DNA of 64,000 nucleotides from Acanthaster planci (Eukaryota; Echinodermata; Asteroidea; Valvatida; Acanthasteridae). Location of the stretch: NCBI RefSeq assembly GCF_001949145.1, contig NW_019091402.1:430303-494302 (forward strand), written 5' to 3'. Below, piece by piece: positions 11,678 through 23,098 of this stretch; position 1 is the first letter of the stretch; the number at the start of each line of letters is the position of its first letter. The position numbers were made by a program, and so were the translations under genes. A model generated the notes under the pieces. That model was not told the origin of the DNA, made no database searches, and worked only from the letters and a program-made list of their open reading frames with translations.

Positions 11678-13049
11678 AATCGCTGCTGCTTGGTTCTTTT
11701 TTGATCCAAAGTTTTTGATGTTTTCTGTAAGTATTCTAGAGAAGATAATGTAGTCCGGATGTTGTCAGAAACTCCAACAACGATAGTCACCACCGCCCTC
11801 AATTCTCTTGTAAATACAATGTGAATCCTGAAAATTTAACCGGATTTCGTGATTTGGTTCTTTATAAGAATGGACTGATCTTAGGTCTTTTGGGAGTAAT
11901 GTTTACCCCGTGGTATTATAAAAGTTTTTTTTATAAATAAGTAGACGTAACAACAGTCGTTCCTCTGCCTAACAGATTTAGGTGCTCATAAGGATTTTGC
12001 TCAATTCTTGCAGTTAATCGATTGCAAGCTATCATTTTGTTATTCATCAAATTCTTGTGCTTCATATGGTGCTATATACCGTGTGTTTCATAAATATTTT
12101 TGTTGTTTGTGGTAGTTGTTATTTTTCAGTTCTTAGAGTGACAGAATCCCATAGAGGCATACACTTTTCACATTTGTTCATGAGAATATAATTTTGTTTA
12201 ACTAACAATTTGCACTGGAGTATCCAATCACTTTTAGCGTAGCGAATGTTAAAATTGCACTGTTACTAATTCTATTTTGTTTCTGCATTTTAGAAGTAGT
12301 GAATACTGAACAAAAGGTAAAATTCTCCTATCTGTACATTAACAAACCGCAGACTGTTATTGTTGGTTGAAAGTCGTGTATTGATTTTAGGCCTATCATT
12401 TTCGTAAATTTGCGGAGTTCACTTTGTACATTAACATTGAAGTGCTTTGCATGAAGAAATCATCCACAGTGCCTTGTATATTATGCAGCGTATTGTAGGC
12501 CTATTATTACATGTATCAGAGAATTTCAACACTCGGAAGATTCTTTTTTTCAAAATGGAACTGTCTAAATTTTGTAACCAATTTCAATGCTACAAACTAT
12601 AATTGAGCAAGTGATAAGCTATTTTTTCCCTATAGTGCGCTCTGTCATGATTGTCTTCGCCAGTGACAGCCTTTCGTGTAGCGCGAATCACAGAAATTCA
12701 TCGTAGGTTACCGTGTATCAGATTGACCCTTCGGGTGTCGAATTATCGGTCTAACTTTGTTAGAGAATTTTGGTTGTCCCTACATCCGGGAAATGCGTAT
12801 GCAGGTTGATGTGAATTCACGGTGATAAAATTATTCAAATATAAAACAAATCGATTATTTAGTTGGTCATTTCTTCTACAAACCACAAGTGAGCAGTATA
12901 AAATTGGAAGTGACAATTAATTAGCAAGACAGACCAAGATGTTGCAACTCAAAATATTAATAGGATCAGGAAATAACTATCTTTATTAAATAAAGAGCTT
13001 GGACAGCGGCGCAATCATATATACAATTGGTTCCATCCTTCGTTATTGA

Positions 13050-13112
13050 ACACCCATTGATCACACTGAAGTCATAAATTAAATTTACGACTTAAGTGTG
13101 TTCAACGGGTGT
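13050..13112. repeat. Imperfect hairpin
   Basis: gaacacccattgatcacact on the left pairs with agtgtgttcaacgggtgtt on the right across a short AT-rich loop. It probably marks a small foldback element or its remnant. Confidence 0.55.
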
Positions 13113-13149
13113 TAGGCTGGTTGGACGTGGCTCTTCCTAAATTTGGTTT

Positions 13150-13461
13150 CACTGTAAATGGCCTGAATGTGATTTTCCTACAAAACGGACAGATGTTAAA
13201 CGGTGGATATGATATTGAACCTAGAATGTGATTTGGCAGGGATTGTCCAAAATCACATGCAAGCCAGAAACTACACCCAGGATTATGTTGTTTAAAGTCT
13301 AACTCACAGTGTGATTTTGTACTTTCCTGGATGTGACTTTTGGCTCAGGTGTGATCGTGGTGGTGTAGATGTGATATTGGATAATTCTTTATACCAAATC
13401 ACAGCCAGGTGAGTCGCCTTTCCATTTTTGTTGGGAAGTCACATCCAGGCCATTCACAGTG
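13150..13461. mobile_element. Foldback element with 23-bp inverted ends
   Basis: Left end 13150-13172 (cactgtaaatggcctgaatg) and right end 13439-13461 match as inverted repeats at 21 of 23 positions. The interior repeats the word gtgatttt or tgtgat in both orientations. There is no coding capacity. Confidence 0.7.
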
Positions 13462-14295
13462 TTTTTTCCCAGCAAAATGAACACTGTCACTCTCCAAATG
13501 TCATACTGGCCGCCCAAAATTTGACCGAGATATTAAAAATTTCTTTGAAACGTAACATATAATATTGTCGATCGCATTTGAACAAGCGCATTCAAGCTTG
13601 ATACCTGATAATGTGTCCATGCATCTTACAGGAAACGCTACTTCTCAGCTTTTATGTAAAATATTTCTCTTAAACGTGTACAACTTTATAGCAATTTTTG
13701 TCGATCACAGTTCAACCGACGCATTCAAGCTCAGTCAGCTAATTATAGACTGTACAAGAGAATGGTTCCACGCAAATTGTGATAAGGGATTTAAGCCCGT
13801 ATACTAGATCGGCTTGGACAACAGACTAGTGAGATGTCCTGAAAGAAAATTGTGTTTTCGTGTACGTTTTACGCAGACCTTGAACAGGATAACGATACCG
13901 CCGCTGGGCGGGCTCAAGGATCCATCCCAATGGTTTAAACTCTTGGGCCGTGTCCGAACGGGCTTCATGAGCTAGGTTTATTGTCTGCGCGTCTCCACGT
14001 ATTTCCAATAAAGAGCTAGACCCCGCCCTCCAGAGGCAGCGCCAGATCTCAGTGGCTGTGGGTGCAGGCGGGGCAAGGCAGAATCGCATGGATGTAAATG
14101 ATCCTTCACCTTACCTGGGTTATGATGCGGAATTGTAAAACGAAAAAGTTGATAGCCCTGTGGTAATATATGACAAAATTTGTGGGAGCGAACGTGGGTG
14201 CAAGCGGCTTTCCAGTGGGTGCATTTGTACCCACATGACACTACTTAGTGCCACCACTGCCTAGCTCTAGCTAGACAACAGTTTCGGATGCAGTC

Positions 14296-17200
14296 TTAAA
14301 GATCGGTGGATTCAACAACAAAGGCCGGGTTGTCGATGGGAAGCTTGGAGTTTGCCGATGGCGGTTGCCAAGTGCGCGTCTTTCCCGATCTTCGAACGAG
14401 AAGAATGATAATATTGATAGCAGAGCACACGAACAGCCCTGCATTAATAAGCAGGCTCAGTTTGTAGCCTCCCATCAAGTCGTAAAGGCCACCTGTAAGA
14501 TTTGGAAAAGAAAAACGGAAGATTTAAAACGATTTATATCAAACGCTTTTTGGGGGGGAAAGTCTCAGGGCAGTATGACAAGTCTCTTATTGGGTTTTAT
14601 CGACACAGTGGTCAGAAACAGAGTTGGTAAAGTAGGATGATTGAAAAAGAACTTCCGAAAAGGACATTTCACAAGAGCAGAGGTCATTGGAGCCACCTGC
14701 AGCCATCTTACCGTGCTGAATACGAAGGTAATACGAAGGCTTACTTGCTTATGGTTAACCAAATTCATTCATGGCGCCCGTAGTTATAGCAAGCAAGTCA
14801 GCCATCGCCATTGTATTCGGCACTGTAAAATGTTCGCTGGTGGCTTTAGTACGAGGGCATTCAAAACTGTCATGGAAAACGGAGGGCGCTGTTTCTAAAA
14901 TGTCATTTGGGGAAGACATAGTTCAATGCTTAGGTTTTCCTATTCAAATAGAGCCTGAAAGTTGACCCCTGGTGGCGCGCCTCCGGAACCCTTGGGTTTG
15001 TAATCTTTTCGTTCAGTTACTTCTTTAAAAATCCGACTTGGAAAAGGGGCATGGAAAATATTTGCTAGTATATCAACTTATAGAAACTGAAAAATCACCT
15101 GACCTAAAAGAGAAATATCCAACCAAACACTGACCCATCACTTCCAAAAATCTAAAATACATGAAGACCAGTGCAGTGAGGCAGTCTTGTACGCAGAGGA
15201 ACGTTTACGGTATGAAATATCATGACAGTCCGTCGGTAAAAGCCGACATAAAAACAGGTCAAAATATTTTATATAGCCTTATAACTTATAAGTAAAAAAC
15301 TTAAAGCAAATTTCTACTTCACTTACGAAAGATTTTAATCTTTTACCTAACCTTTGCTGACAACAACTGCGTTATGTCAACTCAATGGGGTCTAGGACCC
15401 ATCGACTGTAGGTAGGTAAATCTTTGCAAGGTTGTACAATCTCGTTTTCACGTAAGCAAGGGCAACGAAAACAAACGTGCATGAACATGGAGACCTAGGT
15501 ACGATATAGCCGGACGAGAAATTCGAAAGGTCGTTAATAAATTCGTTTTTTTATCCATCTCCAGGTGACTTTTCCTAAACATTGCTTTTACAAGACAAAA
15601 GTAAAATTCCAACATGAGTGTTTCATTGGGAGGTTTCAGTTAAGAATTATTCTTCCAAAAATTATCGAACGTAATAGGACGGCCCAATGTAAAATCTGCC
15701 GAGGAGGACCGCGCGAGGGTTCCGGAAGCTCGCTGCGTGGCCTTTTACTTTCAGGCTCTATTGTGAACCTAGAATTTACTCCCCTGGTCTCCTACCTGCG
15801 AACGGAGCACCAACTGTAGAACCCAAACCGATGGGTACCAGTACCAAGACTGTGACGATGTCTGCCCCAAAGTCTCCGAAAACCTCCATCGCAGCGGAGC
15901 AAGGGACCACGAATGCAACGCCGCGAATGGGGCCGAATACTGATAACAAATTCAAGACGGAAAAAAAGAGAAAGTTTAGTGTGGAACCAAAGCTGCGAAT
16001 TCGCCAACCAAAAGGACCGTTGTGTCTGCCGCTACCAAGCGTTTCAAAGTTTCCCATTCAAGACGGCCGACTCGTGAATATTGCGGAATCCCTTCCTACA
16101 ACAAAACAGAAAAATTACTTCTGAACTTTTCGACACTCGTATAGGTAGGCCTAGATGACGATGACACCATGTTGAATGTATGCAGGACTTATTTTATCGA
16201 AGGAGGGTAGGTTTTTGATTTTTCTTAAACGAAAATTTCATTACAAATGTGCACATGAAATAAACATGGCCCTATCAAAGCTGGTTTTATTATTGGAGGT
16301 AAAAATGAGGTGGCAGAATTGCAGAGGAGACTGCAACTATGCACCCCCCTCTCTAGCGCCTCCTGGGATAAATATATTTGCACTCGGACGGGTCGGCTAA
16401 AGAGTCAAGCTAATGGGGGGATGATGCGAACGTGTACCCTGGACTCACAAAAGTAAATTGTGTACATGAGAGGGACGGTCTGTACAGTTGTCAACAAGCC
16501 AGTAACAGCAGCTGACAGAATGTAAGTCACTGGCAATGTAAACATTCTGGAACACGGAAGGTGATCACCGAAGACGGAGAAGAGAATCTTGCCCAGGCAC
16601 TCGCCAACTCCCCCCAACACCAGAGTGGAGGTGATCTGGTCGGTTGTGAAGTGTAAGTCGTACTCCAGAAAGCTGCCCTATGGAATTGAAGCGAAAGAGA
16701 AAAGAGAGGCCAGAGCCGCCGTGTTAGCAGGGCGCGTTTTTGAAGTTATCAGTTGTCAGTGTACGTGTTTATGGTCCTATCCTGTCTAATCCTTCGGATC
16801 AGCTGTTGTCTGGTCTGTTTAATCAACGAAATTACTCTAGCAAACGCAGTAATGTTTGGGTGAACAGGCAGGTATAACCGACCGTCATGACAGTCCCCCC
16901 ACGATGCCCCATTACTTGCAAAATGGCAGAGTATTTGGCACGGCCTAAATTTGAGCTCTGTAAATATCACCAGCCTGCAGTCGTCATACTTGAGGAAGGT
17001 AATTTACCTAAATTTAAGAAGGATTAGCCCTTAGGCCGAACGGAATCTTGTACGAAAAGTATGTGCGGCCTGACACTGCAAGCACCTTTCATACTCCCCC
17101 TTTTTTCCGTATATGTCTGCAGAGTCAGTTCAATTTAAGATCATACACTTACTTAGGGGGAAAAATCTGTTACTTATTCTCACGAAATTTATGACGAAGA

Positions 17201-19503
17201 ATGCCCAGCAGAGGTTGCTGAGCAGGTAAGCCAGGACCAACAGCCAGACGTCTAGTTGGCACAAAGCCAGCTTAAGCCTGTTGAACTGACTCTCCTCGAT
17301 CTCCCCACAACCGCCCTCGGCACTCTCAGCTGCCGACCGTGCGCCTTCGTCCGGGGAGGGACCTCCCTCTTCCACGGTGCCGGCGTTCTCGTCCGTCGCC
17401 GGATTCTCCCCCTTCGGAGGAGGGACTATGAAAACGCCGAGGCTTACGCTGAGGGTGAAGCACCCACCGGCCGTTATGAGCAGCGCATTACGCCAACCGT
17501 AGGCCGCGATCAGTACATTTAGTAGAGGCGCAAATACCAACACACCTGCAACAAAAAAGGGAGAGACAATGTCCAGTATGCCCCAAAACGGTGCAAGTAA
17601 ATATTGTGCATTTAAAGATAAAATGTCAACTAGAGATGTGTAACTAAAACAGTCGAAAAGATACTTTTGATCCAAGATTTCCGCGACGCTGTACAATTTT
17701 TGCTTTGGACTCCATCTTTTATCATCTTGTCGCTCCAGCGAAATTTGCTGGTACAAATAAGCAGTCAAATTCTGTAAAAGTTCCAGCCAACGTATTCATT
17801 CGATTTGAAGCGTCCATGGAATCACTTACAAAGAGAGGTCCCAAGAAGTGCCACTGAAGTGGCTCGGGAACAATTTTTGTACGGGAACCAATCAAGGACG
17901 AGCTCCACCCCTGACTGATAGACGAAGTTGCTGCCCACACCCACGAGAACGCCAAACGTAACGAACGCGAAGGCCAGATCGGGCACGAAGGATGTGGCCG
18001 CGAGGCCGCAAGTGAATATCACCGTGCCTGCAAGCGTCACCACCCTGGGGCCGTAGAGCCGAATGAGCGGTGGCGAGAGAGGGTTGCAGAACATTAAAGC
18101 AAGGGCAAGTGATCCCACCCATCCTGAAAAAACAAACAAACAAAAAACGAATAAACCCAAAGGTTATCACTTATTACGCTATAATTGATAAATATTGTTT
18201 AACAGTGTTGCGGTGCCAAAAATAAAGGGATCTGACGAACTATAGCGCTTAAGCCTCGCCTGCCCATTTTTATCCTATGCTGTTGGCGAGGCCTTGTATC
18301 AGCCTTTTTAGAGTTTCCCCGAAGTTGGAATTCACAGAGCAAATATATTCTGAGATACAAATGTTGTTTTGACGGTACACTGTACACTGAGTCCCTTAAT
18401 TTTTTTCACAGCCCCTGATCACAGTCGGAACTAGACTATAGGTATTTGACCTGGTTGTCTTTTCTCCCTATTTATGTCCCGCATTCTGCACACTTCAAAT
18501 GAGCAATAATTTTATTCAAAGCTGCATTGCGATTGCTTTCAGTTCAGCCAGGGGAAAAGGAGTAAATACCCAGGGATCTTCCCCCCAGAATTTGTACCTC
18601 AGTTAAGGCCGGTTCATACTACGCGCGAAAAGTGAAAGCGAAAGCAAATTTGTAACGTCGGATCAAATTAACGTTACGCATTCGTAAAAATTTCGATGCG
18701 AAGTTGTTGTGACGTCAGGTTCGCTTCGCTTATGCGTTAGCCTGAAGTATGAACCGGCCTTTATACCACTGCGATTAGTGGGGGGTCGTCTAGTTTCAGA
18801 ATAATAAGGTGCACGTACCCCAGTCCGAAGAAAGTCAGAAAGCCTGCTCACAATATGAGGTTCTGATTTTAACGACGTGAAACACGGAGTACGACAAAGT
18901 AACACTTACAAGATTCCTTTACAAACAGAGGTCCTATAGTTAAACCTAGGGCAAGACAGTTTCAGGTTGACAAGTTGAACAAAGCCAACTTGGTCAGTCT
19001 CAGAATAATTCAACACTGCAAATGAAACGCAATGTTATCAGTGGACCATTCCAACACTTTTCACTGGTGTTAAGTTGTTGGTGTTATTTTAAAACTGTTT
19101 TTGAACTTATAACACACTCCAGTGCATTTTGTAACACTTGTAGATGTATAAAGTAACACCAGTGGTGTTAAAATTGGTACCAAAAATTTGGAAGGGGTTA
19201 TAACACTAGAGTTTTTGCCGTGTATTTTAGCTTGAATAGGACTAACCTCAATCATAAGAAAGCGATCGCTTTACGACACTTCATAGCATGGATTGACCCA
19301 TATTGTGAGAACTTGAAGGGATTGTGCAATGAAAACCAGACTTGTCTGTACATACCAGTTACACCAGCTCCGGCGTCGAATTCTCTCTGAATACTGGTGA
19401 AGATCACGTTGAAATCGTAGGTCGTTCCGCATACAATGAACAACTCCACGAACACAATAAACACGATGAAATAACTTCGGTATTTCTCCATGAACGACCC
19501 CAT
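14296..19503 (-). CDS. MCT-A: monocarboxylate-transporter-like protein (SLC16, MFS), 6 exons, about 457 aa
   Basis: A multi-pass plasma-membrane carrier of the SLC16 type. Minus-strand coding exons in order: 19503-19356, 18123-17830, 17545-17184, 16677-16449, 15939-15796, 14492-14296. All have GT-AG borders and compatible phases, summing to 458 codons with the stop. The start is ATG at 19503; an upstream in-frame GTG is not needed. Recognisable parts are TM1 (IVFIVFVELFIVCGTTYDF), the RLYGPRVVTLAG loop, LDWFPYKNCSRA (MFS A-like loop), AYGWRNALLITAGG, a hydrophilic central loop (GENPATDENAG and acidic Ser/Gly-rich sequence), and a C-terminal half ending in VESTDL. The length fits the family. 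The TM8 Asp/Arg pair of classical MCT1 appears as Glu/Lys here (see findings). Exon phases and sizes match MCT-B. The substrate is unknown. Confidence 0.88.
14947..15762. mobile_element. 816-bp TIR element in MCT-A intron 5
   Basis: Ends are aatagagcctgaaag (14947-14961) and its exact complement at 15748-15762. Further inside, ccggaacccttg pairs with cgagggttccgg. There is no convincing ORF. The right end stops 33 bp from the exon 5 donor of MCT-A. Confidence 0.7.
18606..18760. mobile_element. Harbinger-like MITE, copy 1
   Basis: Perfect 15-bp inverted ends: aggccggttcatact at 18606 and agtatgaaccggcct ending at 18760. They are flanked on both sides by the trinucleotide TTA (18603-18605 and 18761-18763). 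Three-base TWA target duplications are typical of PIF/Harbinger elements. It lies in intron 1 of MCT-A. A related copy with the same flanks is at 34591-34739. Confidence 0.8.
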
Positions 19504-22500
19504 GTTGTTCAACACCTGCTGAAGTCTTGTCTAGCCTTTGCCTCCCAGGAAAAGAATAGTCCAGATCCTAGGTAATGATATACAACGTCACGTGTAAAGA
19601 TTATCATGTACTCTAGCGAAGCCAAGGACATTTTCATCATCACATTTAAGGTGCGCAGTGGCTGAACTCATGCGGGAGAACGGTGACCAGAAGATTTATA
19701 GAAGAATCAAATGCCGCAAACAAATTGACCCAATTAATGTTACCATTGCCAAGGCGGTTACGTAATAATCCTTTAGGATTCGTTGTGGGCGAGAAATATA
19801 CACATCACAATAAAGAGCTTGGCCGGTCTTAAGCGTTAGTTTCGGACCGGCCCCTTTGAGTCAGACGCTGAAAGAAGTTTTAAAAATGCAATTTTTTCCA
19901 ACGCTTTTTTTGCAAAAATTTGAATTCATTTAAAAAAAGGCTTGTTGTTGACTACATAAAACTTTGTTGTCAGCAAGCCAGTTAGATTAAACCCATAAGA
20001 GATTCAAATGCCGCAAATAAATTAATCCAATGAATATCACCGCTGCCAAGGCGGTTACCCAATTATCCATCAGGGTAAGGTATTAACCTTTTGGCACTCT
20101 CTGTCTCATTTTGGAACGTTCCCTTCTGGAATGTTCCATTTTGGAGTCATCCTTTTTTCTTTTATTCATGGGAGTAGTCCAGGGTGTGCCGTACTTCTCC
20201 CCTTCTCAGCCAGGATATAGGATGGAACTTTCCTACGACTACTGTACGGTTCTGGGGTTGACAACGAGATATAATGATCCCGATGTTCGTGTCAGCCCGC
20301 TGAAGTCTCAGCTATCGCATGGCCAAGTGCGTGCCGGAATAAGCGTGTATTGATTTTAACACTCACCACAACACGACACGGCCCGGCAAGGCATCTCGGC
20401 GCCCGTAGGCCTACTTCTTTCACAAAACGGGATAAAAAGCATGAACCATTTCGGCACGTTATTTGCAAGACCATGAAAAAGACCACGAGATTTAGGAAGT
20501 GAACACGTGACGAAGCACATAAACCAATGATAGCGCATGCAGTTGGACAATGTCATGCATTGCCTTTCTCCGAGTATGAGTAAGACTACAAATATTAAGG
20601 CATGTGTTTAGTATGCAAAATGGTGGTCCCCTGCCTCGAGACTGTAACATTGAGGTTCCTGTCTTAGATGACTCCACGCCTTTTTTAATAGAAATATATG
20701 CAGATACTATCAGCATAATAAAAACATGGTTCCCTAATAACCCTTCAATAACACAACAATCATTACAAATCAGGTAAAATTGGACACAATGGAGCAAAAG
20801 TTCTGATATTGCGAGGCCCTTTAAATTATACGTGTATCGCGTATGATTATTCCGCAAAACTATAAAATTGTTTTGATACACTTAATAAAAGCCAGGCCAG
20901 TAAATCTCACTAAAATAACAGCTGCGCGGTAACCATGGAAATAGATCGTATTTAAGCTCTGGCTGGATGTTGTTGGCACGGCGTGCCTCGTGTTGTGACA
21001 TCTGTTAAATCCAAAAGTTCTCGCAGATCGCAGATTTTATTAACTCTCCAATATTTGTAGCAACGTTTTTAAACAGATTTGCAAAAAAAACCATAAACAA
21101 CTGATAACTGGTTAGACTGGGTCCACTAATCGCTGGGTTGAACACACATCTACCCATTATTGGTTATCTAAATTATTTTTTTATTTTCAGGTTGAAGTTG
21201 AAAAACACGTATAGAAATGCCGGTTTAATGTCGCGGTTTATTCCTGCATTATTTTTCATGGTATGTTTTGGATCAAGTCTGTGTTCCATTTACCTTTAGG
21301 TGGTCTGTGCGACTCGAAAGGAGACTATACACTGAGCTCACTACTGCTGAGCGGCTGTAAGTATGCTGGCAATACAATTAAGACGGTTTTGATCAGAGAC
21401 ATGCAGCAACAGTGTTTGTCGATCATCAGGAACGGAGAAAATTTGCCTCATTATTCTTCGACTCGACTTCGACGAGGGGACTTAATAGGCTCGACTCCCA
21501 TGCAACCCTCATGTTAAATTCCAGGGTAAATTGTCGCTTAAACGTTTGACTTCTGTCGACAAAGTGATTCGCCCTTGGGACATTCAAGACGCTTAGTTCG
21601 ACAGAATAAAATGTCTGCCTGTAGTGTACCAAAAGTAGCAGCTCACCAAAATAAATTCCAAGCTTGTATCTATGACTTGGACAGTCAGTTGCACGAAATG
21701 TAGGTAAAACATGCAATCAATGTACATGTAATCAATTTCATGTCATGGCATATTCTTGCGAGCACCCTTTCCAATCTCCTCGGACTGGCGTATGCGTGGC
21801 GTGTATAGTTTCACGTGACGCACAGTCAGCTGTATGGACATTGCCTGTTTTGAATTGTCTGTTTAAGACCGGCCGGAATGGAAACTGTCTTGGGTATATT
21901 TCTGAATAATGTGATCATTCTTACCCCCTGTTATTCCACTGAGTCCTGCATTCTTCGTTATATCACCCTGGTCCCTTGTTGGCCATTTCTTGCCCTACGT
22001 TCATTCTGAGCCCAACTTGAAGGGGCTGCGGGCGAGCACCCCTGTTGTTTTCTTTGAGAAGGGTAGGGCCTAATACCATGTCTTTCTTCATATCTCCCTC
22101 TGCTCTTGACTTGTTATTTGATATCTTTCAACTGAAATATTTTCACCTAGATATGAAAAATCTGCCCCTCTCACGTTCTTCAGGTTCGCGTTACATGCAC
22201 TGAATCAGCGAAGATTCAGCTCCACCCGACCATAGAGACCCGACGGAGTATGGCCGATGGTCGGCCGGCACGGAAGTTGTAAAAATGTGAATTGTACAAT
22301 TTTATCTGGAGCGCTTTATTGACTCCCTACCTGTAAAATGGTAGATCCATAGAGCAAGGGTTATCGACCACCGTTTGTGTTACTCCAGCTGACCTATATG
22401 ATATCAAATAGGTGGTACGGTGAGCCTGGAAGGATTTATTGTGAACAATGTAATTAAACACCATCAATGCTTGTCCAGTAAATTAACATCAGGTATGCGA

Positions 22501-23098
22501 AGTCATTGGCACGATCGAGATAACCCATGTATCGAGGAGGTTGCATACTTGGATGTTAGAGACCAGTAAATAAGCTGCCATAGATGAAAACTGATATATA
22601 ACAGCATTTCGATAAATCAGGAAGATTACTCTGAAGTTTGTCAGGTGTTCAAGCCACACATCAAATTAAAGCACCTTTCCTCATCTTTCATTTTCCTTCA
22701 ATTTCAAAGTGGCTTAAACGATGACTTTTGAGGATATATCCACCGGGTGATGTTCACCCCTAAAAACAATCGTGAAGCCCTTCGCCATTTTGAAAATCAT
22801 TGCCTACACTCCAATGCAAAATACAGCAGCTGGGGTCGCGTTCTGTCCGATAATTTTTTTAGAAACTAGCAGTTCCACTAGTAGCTTTGATCCTTTTGTT
22901 TTAATTTAACAGCAGGCAAATTCGTGATTTGGTCCGCACAGGCATGAACCATCTGGTATCTCTTCGTACAGTCACTCAGGCGACCCTACCATGCAGCTTG
23001 ATTTCACACTTCAGTTTGACGTGGAAAACGACAACCTCAACCGTGTGCTCTGTTGGAATATTTTAACTCAAAGAAGGTTGTGCTCTTAGACTAAGCAC
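19504..23098. other. Intergenic region between head-to-head MCT-A and the MCT-C pseudogene
   Basis: No gene is supported. It should contain the MCT-A promoter and 5' UTR. A direct repeat of about 70 bp occurs at 19702-19772 and 19998-20070 (shared words atgccgcaaa and gccaaggcggtta). A hairpin with ggccggtctta and its near complement lies near 19816-19852. Confidence 0.5.

Larger units (their letters stand above)
11678..14295. other. Intergenic region between the collagen gene and MCT-A (both 3' ends)
   Basis: No gene is supported. It holds the probable collagen 3' UTR (AATAAA at 12989-12994) and, from the minus strand, the MCT-A 3' UTR (a possible AATAAA complement at 13977-13982). The two genes converge here. 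It also contains a hairpin at 13050-13112 and a foldback element at 13150-13461. Confidence 0.6.

Noticed and set aside
19504-19515. Upstream GTG start giving four extra residues to MCT-A
   Set aside because: GTG initiation is not expected for a nuclear animal gene when an in-frame ATG follows four codons later.
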